Assembly: GCF_032854445.1 (NCBI RefSeq)
Contig: NC_088307.1
Span: forward strand, 29,914,484-29,978,483
DNA: 64,000 nucleotides
Source: Liolophura sinensis
Taxonomy: Eukaryota; Mollusca; Polyplacophora; Chitonida; Chitonidae
Direction: 5' to 3'
The position numbers and the translations under genes were made by a program. Of this stretch, positions 52,599-64,000 are shown piece by piece (the stretch's first letter is position 1; every line of letters starts with the position of its first letter). The notes beneath the pieces are model-generated. The model was given only the letters and a program-made list of their open reading frames with translations, searched no databases and had not been told where the DNA came from.

Positions 52599-53121
52599 CA
52601 AACCCTGCAATGAAGCGGATAGGACCTGGTATCTTAAGGCGGGGAGTCGGCCTCAGTGCAAGAAACTGTGCACCACAAGCAGCGAAACAGACAATGGCTG
52701 TGAGTGACAGCTACTGACACACTAGTAAGGCTACTTCTTTTTTTCAGTTCTGTTTTAATCTTCACCAAACATACACTGAAACGATATATAGGTTAGGTCG
52801 AAAAATTGTAGCCCGCTTTAGTCACATTGAAATATATTGAAATTTTGTAATTGGCATTAGACACTGTGGAGTAGGGAAAATCACTGCACAACAAAAGTAC
52901 CTTTCTGATTCTAAGTCTTGAGCACACAGTTATGCACCAGTCAATTAATTAAATATGCAACAAATGTAACTTTCAACCCCCATACTTCCTCTACGCGAAA
53001 CATGCTAATGATAGCCATTGAACCACATGTGCTCGCAGCCAGGATTTACGCGTGCATTTTGTTTCCGGTTGTTTCCGGTTCAACATATGCACTTTGTCGG
53101 TGGTTAACCCCGTGCATTCTA

Positions 53122-53362
53122 TTTGATTGTTGTTTTACGCCGTACTCAAGAATATTTCACTTATTCGACGGCGGCCAGCATTATGGTGAGTGGAAACCGG
53201 GCAGAGCCCTGGGGAAACCCACGACGACCAGACCTTCCCATGTACGACCGGAGAGGAAGCCAGCATGGTGGGTGACTTGTACTCGCAGCGACCGCATTGG
53301 TGAGAGACTCCTGGGTCATTACGCTGCGCTAGTGCGCTAACCAACTGAGCCACGGAGGCCCC
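53122..53362 (-). mobile_element. Near full-length SINE family A
   Basis: The minus strand begins GGGGCCTCCGTGGCTCAGTT (box A), then GCTGCGAGTACAAGTC (box B region), the central domain GTGGGTTTCCCCAGG, CTTGAGTACGGCGTAAAAC and a short tail. A small deletion precedes the central domain. Confidence 0.88.
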
Positions 53363-53835
53363 GCTTATCTAGGGAGGAAGAGACAGCAGAAGTGATGTCC
53401 CACCCCAGTAGGGGGCGATATTCAAGGGCCCCGAGAAGCTCTGACATTTCACATAAGCGGAAAAGATGAGATGATTTTGGGTGACCCCATGGGGCTGTTC
53501 TAATGTGCTGTTCTAATTTGCCTTTGCATAAAGACGTTCTGGCCTGGTTTGTGCCGGGTGGGAATGAAAGAAAATCAGAGCACATCTTCGTCGAAATGGA
53601 GTCTCTATACATGTCTAGGATGTGAGGAACTGCCGCAGATCTGGTGATGTGGCGTGCATTAGGGAAAATGCATGGGGTGAACTGCATTAGGGAAAATTAG
53701 AGAAGTAGATCGTGCTTTATGTCACCTCTTATTCCTTAGTGCATTCCGGGAAACCCTTGGGTATGAAGCAGCCGTTTTTGTTTGTTATTTGATTTGTATA
53801 ACATGTTCGGCTTTTAGAAGCTGCTTAAATTTTGC

Positions 53836-53898
53836 TTCGCCGTCGTGTAAGTGAAATATTCGTGAGTACCGCGTAAAACACCCAATAAAATCAATCAA
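53836..53898 (+). mobile_element. SINE family A, 3' fragment
   Basis: CGCCGTCGTGTAAGTGAAAT, then ATTCGTGAGTACCGCGTAAA and CACCCAATAAAATCAATCAA. Confidence 0.7.
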
Positions 53899-53959
53899 CT
53901 TCCCTCTTGAAAATCCCTTATCGAAGCGATTTTCGCTAAGACAGCAAAGAGGCAAGACC

Positions 53960-55355
53960 CTGTTGCCTGATTTGGTGTATGGACAGTTGTATGGTCTGGT
54001 TCATCATTTGGCGTGTGAACAGTTGTATGGTCTGGTTCATCATTTGGTGTATGGACAGTTGTATGGCCTGGTTCATCGTTTGGTGTATGGACAGTTGTGT
54101 GGTATGGTTCATCATTTGGTGTATGAACAGTTGTATGGCCTGGTTCATCATTTGGTGTATGAACAGTTGTATGGTCTGGTTCATCATTTGGTGTATGGAC
54201 AGTTGTATGGCCTGGTTCATCGTTTGGTGTATGGACAGTTGTATGGTATGGTTCATCATTTGGTGTATGGACAGTTGTATGGCCTGGTTCATCGTTTGGT
54301 GTATGGACAGTTGTGTGGTATGGTTCATCATTTGGTGTATGAACAGTTGTATGGCCTGGTTCATCGTTTGGTGTATGGACAGTTGTGTGGTATGGTTCAT
54401 CATTTGGTGTATGAACAGTTGTATTGTCTGATTCATCATTTGGTGTATGGACAGTTGTATGGCCTGGTTCATCGTTTGGTGTATGGACAGTTGTGTGGTA
54501 TGGTTCATCATTTGGCGTGTGGAAAGTTGTATTGTCTGGTGTCTTATTTGCTGTATGGACAGTTGTATTGCCCGGTGTCTGATTTGGTGTAAGGACAATT
54601 GTTTGGTCTGGTTCACCATTTGGTGTATGGACAGTTGTATTGTCTGGTGTCTGATTTGGTGTATGGTCAGTTGTATTGTCTTGTGTCTGATTTGGTGTAT
54701 GGACAGTTGTATTGTCTGGTGTCTGATTTGGTGTATGGTCAGTTGTATTGTCTTGTGTCTGATTTGGTGTATGGACAGTTGTATTGTCTGGTGTCTGATT
54801 TGGTGTCTGAACAGTTGTATTGCCTGGTGTCTGATTTAGTATATGGACAGTTGTATTGTCTGGTGTCTGATTTGGTGTATGGACAGTTGTTTGGCCTGGT
54901 TCATCATTTGGTGTATGGACAGTTGTATTGTCTGGTGTCTGATTTGGTGTATGGACAGTTGTATTGTCTGGTGTCTGATTTGGTGTATGGACAGTTGTAT
55001 TGTCTGGTGTCTGATTTGGTGTATGGACAGTTGTATTGTCTGGTGCCTAGCCTGGTGTATGGACAGTTGTATTGCCTGGTGCCTGATTTGGTGTATGGAC
55101 AGTTGTATTGTCTGGTGCCTAGCCTCGTGTATGGACAGTTGTATTGCCTGGTGTCTGAGTTGGTGTATGGACAGTTGTATTGTCTGGTGTCTAGCCTGGT
55201 GTATGGACAGTTGTATTGCCTGGTGCCTGATTTGGTGTATGGACAGTTGTATTGTCTGGTGTCTGATCTGGTGTATGGACAGTTGTATTGTCTCGTGCCT
55301 AGCCTGGTGTATGGACAGTTGTATTGTCTCGTGTCTAGCCTGGTTGTGTGTTCTG
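53960..55355. repeat. 36-bp minisatellite, ~38 copies, two subtypes
   Basis: All units share GTGTATGGACAGTTGTAT. The left part (to about 54540) mostly continues GGCCTGGTTCATCATTTG, the right part TGTCTGGTGTCTGATTTG. Open frames on both strands are read-through of a stop-free 36-bp unit. Confidence 0.95.
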
Positions 55356-55399
55356 TGTATACTTGTGAACTGATGTTTGGTTGTTTTTTTAGGCCTACA

Positions 55400-56280
55400 T
55401 AGTTGTTTATATGGCCACTGTGAACGGACTGACACTGGGGACATCACACATTCTCGTTCTCCGAAAAAGGTCATGCGTGCTATGTTTCTGTTATGAAAAT
55501 TAATTTACAAGCACTTCTATTTCTGTACGTGTAATTTATGTGGAAATATCTGGCTCTCTAGCTATGACAGTCTGTTCAGCAGATAAAGAAATGTGTGACA
55601 TCATTGTGGTTCAGTTTGTTCACATGATCCAAAATGTCCAACCTCACATGTTATTTACATTTTATTGACTGTACAAAAGCGTGAAAAGGTCAGTGACACT
55701 ACATTTGGAAGCAGAAAGAAACAGACTTTCAGATGATTAAAAGTAGTCTGCTGATTTTTTGAAATGTTTTGTCAGTTTTTGTTTCCGTACTCTTCTAGAC
55801 ATGACGCCTCGAGTACCAACTGGCTTTGAAATGGCTATCTTCATTTATACTACAATCTAGGATCGCGGGGATTCCCTCTCTTGCTTGACTTTCGTCTAAT
55901 GTGCTGGGGTAGATTTTAAAACTTTAAAGCACGAAATCAGAAAACTGCTTTTCTTATTGGAAGGCTGAGACAGTACATGACCCATGAGTTGGCATGTACG
56001 TGCACTGCAGCAGAGATTATGCTATGCCTGTGGGACACCTTCGCCTCAATGCAACGTCTACATACATATTTATGTTACACATAAGTGTACCATGCTTCAG
56101 ATATGACTGGGACTTTACCAAGGGTAGGGTGTATCTTGAACATGGCGGTGCAAAACTTGTGCCCTCTGGCGCGAGTTTGATCATGATAAAAACGGTGACG
56201 ATCGTATTAACGCCACTTTCCTATTGTGAATCAGAGATGAAATAGCTAACGTAGCATTGAAATTACAACAGCCATCTTCG
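55400..56280. other. Intergenic, nothing recognised
   Basis: Unique-looking sequence; the 83-codon ORF at 55994-56245 has no recognisable motif. Confidence 0.45.
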
Positions 56281-56289
56281 TGTTATTCG

Positions 56290-56345
56290 CCACAATATGG
56301 CTGAAATATTGCCGATGTGGCGTTAAGCCATAATCATTCATTCTT
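56290..56345 (+). mobile_element. Third SINE type, 3' fragment
   Basis: CACAATATGGCTGAAATATT, then GCCGATGTGGCGTTAAGCC and ATAATCATTCATTC is a recognisable SINE 3' end type distinct from families A and B. Confidence 0.55.
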
Positions 56346-56383
56346 CCTGTTACAGCTTTTAAGTAGGATAATCGGTACCGGTA

Positions 56384-56568
56384 ATCGGTACCGGTTGTGT
56401 CTGTATCAGTTATGTCTGTACCGGGTGTGTCTGTACTGGTTATGTCTGTACCGATTATGTCTGTACCGATTATTTCTGTACCGGTTGTGTCTGTGCCGGT
56501 TATGTCTGTACCGGTTATATTTATATGGGTTGCGTCTGTACTGGTTATGTCTGTTCCGGTTTTATAAG
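56384..56568. repeat. 15-bp minisatellite, ~12 copies
   Basis: The unit is GGTTATGTCTGTACC with single-base variants. Confidence 0.93.
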
Positions 56569-56920
56569 TAATGCTATGAAAGGTAGATCTACCTCAAGAA
56601 ATCGAGTGTCCTACAGATCAGTTCAGTAAATCCATCGATACTAAACTGACGGCCAAAAGAAACTTTACAAAGAGTTCAAATCAATTCTTTTTTTGTCAAA
56701 TCCAAAAACAGGACGACTGAAGTTTAATATATTGAAAAGACCAATGACTTTAGATATTGAAAACCTTGAGTAAGAACGGACAAAGCAGCCCTCAAATCAT
56801 TTTACAAGTGAGCAAACAGAGCAGGGGTAGAAAATAGGCATTCCGTCTTGGTTAACAATGGGCAGAGTATACAAAAAGTTGATTATTTTTAAAATCAGTC
56901 AATATCAAAACCATTCAATA

Positions 56921-57838
56921 TCACGTGTGGCCACCCCATGCTTCAATACATGCAAAAACTCTCCGACGTTTAGAAAAAGTCAGTCGTCTGATGAGATGAT
57001 ATGAGATTCGTTGCCATTCATCTTGGAGAGCGAACGCCAGTTCTTGTCGGTTGACTGCAAGATGTGGCCGTTGTCTTACTCGACGACCCATGATATTCCA
57101 AAGTTGTCCTATGGGGGACATATTTGGGAAACGTGTAGGCCACGGCAAGACGTTGACGTCGTTGGCGTGAAGGAAGTTCTGCACAATTCGAGCTGTATGG
57201 AGTCTGACGTTGTCATGCTGGCACAGGACACCACGTGGCTGCTGTTGAAGGAATGGGAAGACAACAGGGCGTAGAATTTCATCCACGTAACGTTGAGCTG
57301 TTAGGTTCCTGTGGATGAAGATCAGTGGTGTCCGTTCCTCTCCAGAAATCCCACCCTACACCATCAAGCTGCCGCCACCAAACGGTACCACCTCCTGGAC
57401 GCATGGTGCAGCCGTTCGTTCTCCTCTTCGGCGGTAAACTCGCTGTCTGTCATCGGCTCGGAACAGACAGAAGCGGCTTTCATCCTTGAAAACAACACTT
57501 TGCCAATCACGTCGCCGCCAACGGCGTACAATGCGAGCTCATTGCAACCTGTGGCGACGATGTTCGGCCGTCAACAACTGCCCTCTGAATGGTCTCCTGG
57601 ACACGGTCTGCCTACTGACCCGATGACCTAGGACATTGATTGCTGATGACGTCACTGTCAGGAAGCGGTCCAGCAGGTGTAAGGTGCGCAGATGCCCGTC
57701 TTCTCTAGGCGTAGTTACCCTAGGCCTGCCTGTTCTTGGCCTGTCCGATATCTGCCCTGTCTGTCTGTAACGTTGCATCAAGTTTGACACAGTTACACGA
57801 GAGCGGTTTCCACCCACAAATATGCTGACCGCCGTCAA
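56921..57838 (-). pseudogene. Dead Tc1-like (Tc1/mariner) transposase
   Basis: Minus strand. The N-terminal part (57838-57539) carries the helix-turn-helix and GRPR region (QISDRPRTGRPRVTTPR), then HRVSRQTVSRR. A middle part in shifted frames has FKDESRF (first catalytic Asp) and PFGGGSLMV. The C-terminal part (57286-56921) has CQHDNVRLHTA (second Asp), VNVLPWPTRFPNMSPIG and ACIEAWGGHT. The expected tryptophan before GGIS is TAG at 57358-57356, frames shift near 57540, and the third acidic residue is lost (SPIGQLW where the family has SPIEHLW), so it is inactive. Terminal inverted repeats were not found. The very N-terminus is replaced by SINE sequence. Confidence 0.9.
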
Positions 57839-57858
57839 TCAAATAAATAAATAAATCT
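57806..57858 (+). mobile_element. SINE family A fragment at the transposase 5' end
   Basis: CCACCCACAAATATGCTGAC, then CGCCGTCAATCAAATAAATA resembles the family's CCACCATAATGCTGGCCGCC and tail with the middle missing. It supplies the apparent ATG of the transposase ORF. Confidence 0.6.
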
Positions 57859-57859
57859 T

Positions 57860-59800
57860 TTGACGGTCAGTTTAGTTGAAACAAAAAGCTGACGATATTC
57901 TTCTCAGGGACACGTCCAAACCTTTTGATTTCGTTAAGGCCGTTTATATTTGTATGTACATACATCATTTGCCCAATATCCTATTGGTTCTGTAATTTCA
58001 AAATATGTCAAGAAGATAGACAGAGACATGGACAGAGATGTTTTCATGACACGACTGCTTTCAATTTCAGAAAGACTTCCAGCGCTTGTCGTAGTGATGT
58101 GAAGACCAAAAATTAACATCATAGTGTCTTTAAGTACCTCTCAATTATTTCTGAAATGATGTTACAGAAATACTAAGCCGCGCACAAGAAATCTGAGACC
58201 GTGGTGTCATATTAACCACAAGTCTTAATTTTCATGCTCATATTATACATATGTTTGTATGTTCCAGTTGATGCATTTCACATGGTTTGGTTTAAACACG
58301 TAACATATAAACCGTGGGGATGATCGCCCCTTATGGCGTTCTCTTCTGATGTCGGTAACACCTTCCAGATTTTGCTCATCTTTAATCCAGAAGATAGACG
58401 CGACTGATATGAAGGGTTATTTTACACATCACTGCCATTGCTTCTGAGGTAGCTCCCCAATTGGCTGTTGGCAGTCTTATTTTGGCAAACAGGTCAATTA
58501 TTTATGGATCAAAGCTTTGGGGAATCCTTCACTGACATGACCGCAGGGCTTACAGGTCGTAACACTCAGATAAATCCGTCGTGTATTAATAGAGTAAGAA
58601 ACGCAGATTTAAATTACCTTCAAAGTAGGATACATGTACGTATTGTATCCCAGTTTCAACCCACACAGGCGGATTGTCTGAGGGTTTGTTTGGATAACAC
58701 TGCGCCGTACGGCCGGGATCTGGAAAAGCTCTAATTTTCCAAATTATTCCTTACCTGGAGAAGGAAGAACTACCTCAGTTACATTTCGTTGCGTTGCCAC
58801 GGTTGTGTTCACGTAGCGCTACGTATCCCTAATATGTGTCAAAGAAAGAAAAGACTTCCTCACTGTGGAAACGAAACGCACTCTCCTTGCGGAGGTGGTA
58901 TTACAGCTCATTAAAGTTTTTGTTAGGAGAATTCTCAAGGGATCGCGCTCTCCGTAGCATTTCTTACTTTTGAATTCAGCGCCACTGCCCTGAGAGTATC
59001 TCAGCCAATGAAACAGCGGCAAGTAGCACAATGGAGCTAATCATTACTAGAACGTATGTTCTCACATCACGGGAAATATTAAGGGTCTGGGTACAGGACT
59101 AGTTCACCTTCTCTTTGTGACGTACTTTTATCCCATTTCCCAAGGAAGGTCACGTTGCTCTGGTTATCACTTTTTGTCAGGACCCGAGGACTGGATTCAT
59201 AGCACCCTGATGTTGGGGAGCTACCGAGGGAATTTTGTGATTTACAGGGAGGTTGGATATCAACCATTCGACAGTCTGCCTTGGTGTACAACAGCATTGT
59301 TAAACGCCGCCACCCGTGTTATCTTTCACCTGAGGAAATGGCGAGGAACTGTGAATTTAGCTGTTTCTGGGGATTGAAACTTGCCACGGAGTCTTTGTTT
59401 TTGTGTTTGGAGTGTGTCTGCTGTAATTTCCGTTAGAACTTGTCAGTGCTTGTTGATGTTTACATTAGCTTGTATATTGCATATACGTTGTACTGTTTAT
59501 ATTAGATGGTTCAATAACATGTATTCAATTTGTTTAAGTATGTTCGGGTTTCTTTGTTGGATTTTGTGTGAGAGCTGTCGCTGTCTTGGAATTGAAACAA
59601 GTCATTTCTCTGTAGTTTATTTTCTACCGAGCCGTAAAAGTGGCATGGTTAGAAAAAAAAAATTAAATAGATAAGACAACCATGCTAACGAGATAACTGA
59701 CCAATAGAAATGCACTAGTATGTTGTGCGCACGACTTATTAAAAAACCTAACTGAAACTTTAAAGGGTGTGTTGTAATTTTTTTTATTTGCATTGTTTTC
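57860..59800. other. Intergenic, no gene recognised
   Basis: Short ORFs (58468-58734 and 59117-59377 plus, 59079-59297 minus) lack motifs, splice context or repeat character. Nothing could be supported. Confidence 0.45.
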
Positions 59801-59814
59801 TAACCATGTTACTT

Positions 59815-60305
59815 ACGGCTCCGTATTTCCCTCTCCGAACTTGATACTTTTACATATCGGGGGCTTGTTCCGTATTTTCCTCTCCGAACGTGATACTTTT
59901 ACATATCGGGGGTTTGTTCCGTATTTTCCTCTCCAAACTTGATACCTTTACATATCGGGGGCTTATTCCGTATTTTCCTCTCCGAACGTGATACTTTTAC
60001 ATATCGGGGGCTTGTTCCGTATTTTCCTCTCCCAACTTGATACCTTTACATATCGGGGTCTTGTTCCGCATTTTCTTCTCCGAACTTGATACTTTTACTC
60101 ATCGGGGGCTTGTTTTGTATTTCCCTTTCCGAACTTGATACCTTTACATATTGGGGCTTGTTTTGTATTTTCCTTTCCGAACTTGATACCTTTACATATT
60201 AAGGGCTTGTTGTGTATTTCCCTTTCCGAACTTGATACCTTTACATATCGGGGGCTTATTCCGTATTTTCCTCTTCGAACTTGATACCTTTACATATTGG
60301 GGGAT
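59815..60305. repeat. ~49-bp minisatellite, ~10 copies
   Basis: The unit is TTCCGTATTTTCCTCTCCGA, ACTTGATACCTTTACATATC and GGGGGCTTG. It reads into the 3' end of a minus-strand ORF at 60192-60581. Confidence 0.92.
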
Positions 60306-60309
60306 TGTC

Positions 60310-61112
60310 CGGGAAATACAATCTGCTTGTGACCCCTTATTTTCAGCTTCAGTAATGCTGTTTTCTATTTTCTGATCTTGATTCACATTTGATAAAACTG
60401 TTTTATGTACGCTCTTTGTACAATACATTGTGTTATTCTGAGTAGGTTGATGCAGATTCCTAACTAGCGGAGATTTGTTTCTAAGCTGTGTGAATAGGGA
60501 AGGCTGAATTAAGGCCGATGGCTTGTTTTTAATGCTACCAAAACTATTAATATCATTGATATTGAAAGAAAAGCCTCTCACCCGAGATTATATTTAGGTG
60601 GCCTAGATGGCGTAAAGAGCGTTCAGTCCCATGACCGTCTGTGAATTATCCCGCAGCACAAAGGAATGCGGATGTGAGAAAAGTAAAATGAAATGAAGTA
60701 TGATTTCTGATTTCTGATCAAACTTAGCAGGTATTATTGTTCCGAGATGAGATTTCAGAGGTTTATATTCATTTCCAAAGAAAATGCCAGGTGTACACAA
60801 TGGAAGAAAATACTGCAATCTATATGTAGTGTTTGAATTTATTGACATAGCATTATATCATGCCACACAACTCGCGAACACTGCAGTGGGATCGAACAGG
60901 CACTGGTCATCTGGAGAGTAAAGGAATAAACAGTTGTTATCGGAATCAGAATCATCTTTGCTTAAGAAACTTAGAGGACACGTTATCCAGGGATCTGTGA
61001 AGAGAAGTGGAAATGTTGTTTCTACGAAATGAGAGGTAATAGCGTTGGCACACACCAAGTGAAGGTTGCTATTGTCAATAACCTGATTAGTGTTCAAAGC
61101 CTGATTAGCCAA
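60310..61112 (-). pseudogene. Unrecognised minus-strand ORF remnants (three consecutive frames)
   Basis: Three short ORFs follow each other on one strand: 61112-60858 (84 aa, with LSKDDSDSDNNCLFLYSP), 60848-60603 (81 aa) and 60581-60192 (129 aa, with SALIQPSLFTQLRNKSPLVR). Their proximity and amino-acid make-up suggest an eroded coding sequence, perhaps part of the same element as the Gag-like ORF at 62 kb. No domain is recognised and chance ORFs are not excluded. Confidence 0.25.
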
Positions 61113-61955
61113 AGATAGCTAGCGTAGGTTATTGGCCGCACACAGGTACATGAAACAGAAATGTAAAAGAACACGCGCAAAAACTGAAAACCTTGAAAGT
61201 TGGTTTAGATTTAAATATTCTATGTCGCTTGAAGTTTAAGGACGGTGGTTGAGGATCACGGGTTTTTTTTTAACGTAGAACCCGAGCCCTTAGTCAGCTC
61301 TTGCATGTTGTCTTGGGAGCAACGAACAGTATTATCCTTTTACAGTGGAGAAGAAAATAAGCACTGCCATTCGCCATCTGGACTGATCGCATGCTTTTAC
61401 AGCATGGTCGCAGCCAGGATTGGTTGAGAAAATAAACTCTTACCTATGGGGCAGGAGTAGTTGTTATCCCCAACAGCTGATTTACATCTACTCCTAAACT
61501 CGTCAACAGCTGGAATTCACATGGTAACCATTCCACAGAGAAAGAGAAGAAAACAAGGAAATTATCACACAATGATTCATACATGAAGTAATCACGCATG
61601 AAGTCAGCCAAGTGAACATGCAATGACTTGAACAAATAATCATGCACGCAGTCATTCAAAAAAGTACAGCTACTCAAAGAAATAATTTCCCTTGGTCTCA
61701 GTCAACTAATCATGCAATCACTCAAAGAAATAAACACGAATGTCAGACAAATAATCAAGCTATCACTCAAAGAATTAATCATGCGTTCTAGTCGGATTTA
61801 AATCATGCAATATTTGAATCAAACAAGACTTTCCTCATACACGTAATTTACCATTTAATATTTTCTTCATGAATCCGAGTCACGAGTTCAAGAGTGGTAT
61901 AGCACGCTCGTGACACGGTGTTTATTGGTGTTGTAGCCACCATGGAAATTGATTG

Positions 61956-62488
61956 TCATGTTCCTCTTGTGACTGACTTAGTGTTTTCTGTAGTTTTGCC
62001 TGCTGCACTGTGCTTCATTGTTGGACAGACTTTATCTGACTGGGACCCTTTACTCTCCCTACAAACATGGGCTAACTTACAGCCTGGACTAGTGCAGCCC
62101 CTTTCGTTAAAATTATTGCAAATTTCCGCCCCCTGAAACCATATCCTTACCCTGTCGTGATTCTCAGCGGTAGATTTATCCCTGAAGTGTATATTTTGAT
62201 AATTCATTCCAGAATCACTTTTTGCGAACAATCATAGGTTGCATGGGACATCTGTCTACTTATATCGTACGCATGAACTTACAGACCACCAAATAGTGTT
62301 GTGAACAGCTTGTTGTCTCTAACTGACCAATCAACCTTAATATTACAACATAGCAGTGAGGCAGCTTTAGCTGAAAAAGCCTTACGATACTCGTAAAAAG
62401 TAGTGCCGCCAAACTTCGTGGCCATTTCGATAACATCACGTGAATACACATCTAGTTCGTTCATTCTGAACGGATAAGCTTCACACAT
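61956..62488 (-). pseudogene. Broken retroelement Gag-like ORF with zinc knuckle
   Basis: The first part (62488-62279, 69 aa) includes DVIEMATKFGGTTFYEYRKA and IKVDWSVRDNKLFTTLFGG, then a stop. The second part (62231-61956, another frame) includes ICNNFNERGCTSPGCKLAHV followed by C, a C-x7-C-x4-C-x4-H-x-C cluster. Phrases of this kind occur in structural ORFs of DIRS/tyrosine-recombinase-type retroelements of aquatic invertebrates (family impression, not searched). The frame change makes it non-functional as written. No LTR, RT or recombinase domain was found in the window. Confidence 0.5.
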
Positions 62489-62499
62489 AATAATTTTGT

Positions 62500-63690
62500 A
62501 AATTGTGAAAGCCTGAATAAATTCTTCTAATGATAAGTTACGTGTAGTCTAGGGTAATTTTTCATCTGAAAAGATTCACCGTTGCTAGTTACCATTACGC
62601 GACATTGGTCAAGTTCGGACACGAGTAGTGTACAATGTGACAAAGGAATGTTTATCAGACATACTTTCTTAAGGATAAACCACGATAGTCTATGGGCTAA
62701 TCAGTTGTCTGGCTGGATTGGAAATAATTGAATCCCATTGTACTGTGCGATAGATGGAACTCCACAGTGTCATCGGTTCCAAGTTATATATATTCTCTCT
62801 GTAGCTAACACTCTACCAAACTGTGGCATAAAAACATGTTTATCATCTACAAGGGCCCTGTACGCATGTGTACCGGTGCGCTGATATCCACAGAGCTCCG
62901 TAACTCCTGGCACATGAAACTCTCTCTCAACGCTGGTGCACCCAAAACCCTCTTGCTGGTGCATGGGGCCCTCCCAGCCAGGAGTAGCCTGTGGTACGGC
63001 TGCACTCAGGAGTCGCTCCACTCAAACTTGCGGTGCATGCACTGCCGGACTGCGCTGCCCTCGTTTCGAGGACGGGCGTCTGCTGGGCGGGCGGGCAAGC
63101 CGAGCCTCCCCGGTTTGCTGGGTTTTGTTAAATCCCGAGTGTGGGATGTTGAAATGCACTTGCCGACGTTACTCCCTCAACTGCTTCAGAATCAATTTTG
63201 CAAGGTCTGTTCTTTCGCTTCTGTCATCAGTAACGGTGTTACACCATGGTCAGGTTTGGTTGACACCACATCATGCTTGGAATGGAGTCGATAGACCTGC
63301 TGCGGCTCGAACGCTTAAATGGTCCTCGGTACATGATAGACTGAATGGTCCTCGGTACATGATAGATTGATTTCCAAACGAAAATTGGAACACAACTTCA
63401 CCACTGTTAATTCGTCCTAGGTTAAGTTCCAAATAAATCAACATCGTGACCAACAAATCAAGTTATAATTAGCTTGCTGTTGACTGTTAAACCATTACAC
63501 GCGCTGTGATGTGCACAGTGCGCGTGAGGAAACCCTGCATTTTGGATACTACAGATTTCACTCAATCAGCAAATTTCTATATATTTATTCTCTTCCTCAA
63601 GTTGGTGAGCTGATTTTGTTGTGCAGAGGTATGTGTAAGTTACACACTGCAAAAAAGAAAATCCGCTTTTAGCCGCCATTATATGTTTAC
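62500..63690. other. Unassigned; GC-rich stretch near 62.95-63.2 kb
   Basis: 62950-63200 is clearly more GC-rich than its surroundings, with long overlapping ORFs on both strands (62836-63294 plus, 63021-62770 minus) that match nothing recognised. A 26-bp tandem pair (AATGGTCCTCGGTACATGAT core) lies at about 63317-63368. It might be part of the neighbouring retroelement. Confidence 0.35.
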
Positions 63691-63704
63691 AAGTGCGTGT
63701 CCAG

Positions 63705-63893
63705 ATGTCAGAATACATGGAGACTGCACTTTCACCTGCAAAGAAGAATAAGTATATGCAGGTGGCCGGAACGACATTCGCTATTCCGACGATAATGTTA
63801 CGCTTCTGCAGGTCACCGACTCAAAACCTAGTAAAGGGCTTGTCACGCGACAGTAGAGACCTATTCAAGTTGGCATCAAGCCTGGTTTATTCA
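63705..63893 (+). CDS. Possible first coding exon of a gene running off the right edge
   Basis: An ATG at 63705 opens 63 codons (MSEYMETALSPAKKNKYMQV start, with FAIPTIMLRFCRSPTQNL) ending at a GTAAGT donor at 63894. A second ATG with a GTACG donor follows at about 63919. The reading frame is rich in ordinary codons and has no repeat character, but the protein is not recognised. Confidence 0.25.
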
Positions 63894-64000
63894 GTAAGTT
63901 AGTGTCACGAGCTCTAGCATGGCATCGTCCTCCAGGTACGATTTTTTACGACTTTGGATTACTTTACCAAAGTGGCAAAGTACGCTTAGCCACGATGTCA

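Noticed and set aside
53936-55474. ORFs of 150-267 codons on both strands
   Set aside because: 36-bp array read-through; the same DNA is open in both directions.
56860-57900. Terminal inverted repeats of the Tc1-like element
   Set aside because: The only matching flank words (ACAAAAAGTTGA and ACAAAAAGCTGA) are in direct, not inverted, orientation.
62770-63370. Overlapping 83-152 codon ORFs in the GC-rich stretch
   Set aside because: No recognisable domain or splice context; overlapping open frames on both strands are expected in GC-rich DNA.

Overview
This window is eukaryotic (metazoan) DNA, most likely from a lophotrochozoan and probably a mollusc. The evidence is short coding exons separated by long introns with GT..AG borders, two recognisable animal housekeeping-type genes (PPP6C and ZMYND19), many copies of a tRNA-derived SINE with a (AAAT)n-like tail of the kind common in molluscan genomes, a Tc1-like transposase remnant, and overuse of ACATGTA-type words. 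Species assignment is inference; no search could be run.

Layout. (1) About 1-3.9 kb, minus strand: the first three coding exons of the PP6 phosphatase catalytic subunit (PPP6C); the gene runs off the left edge. Its intron 2 is filled by two minisatellites, and one of these is built from repeated copies of the 3' end of exon 2 plus its 5' splice site. (2) About 4.5-9.5 kb: hairpins, an 18-bp minisatellite in both orientations, and two different SINEs. (3) 10.18-27.72 kb, plus strand: a complete seven-exon ZMYND19 gene (229 codons), whose introns are packed with seven large minisatellites, up to 4.8 kb of an 83-bp unit. (4) 28.4-37.1 kb: intergenic arrays of 28-, 20-, 20-, 36- and 50-bp units. 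(5) 37.49-45.30 kb, minus strand: a complete four-exon gene for a 130-residue protein with four EF-hands. Its introns hold a 55-bp array, a 45-bp array that has carried a SINE along in a duplication, and a degenerate 23-bp array. An 88-bp array with CCAAT and E-box words lies upstream, probably inside a 5'UTR intron. (6) 49.5-64 kb: no confident host gene. It holds 33-, 36-, 15- and 49-bp arrays, SINE fragments, a MITE-like repeat, a dead Tc1-like transposase, a broken Gag-like ORF with a zinc knuckle, and a possible first exon at the right edge.

Roughly half of the window is tandem repeat. There are some two dozen arrays and nearly every one has its own unrelated unit. The long open reading frames in the window (up to 672 codons) are by-products of units whose length is a multiple of three, or that lack stops, and are not genes. 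The three genes show no sign of shared function; PPP6C and ZMYND19 are transcribed divergently, and ZMYND19 and the EF-hand gene converge. Exon borders were set by eye from GT/AG sites, reading phase and family knowledge. Array borders are good to about 20-30 bp.
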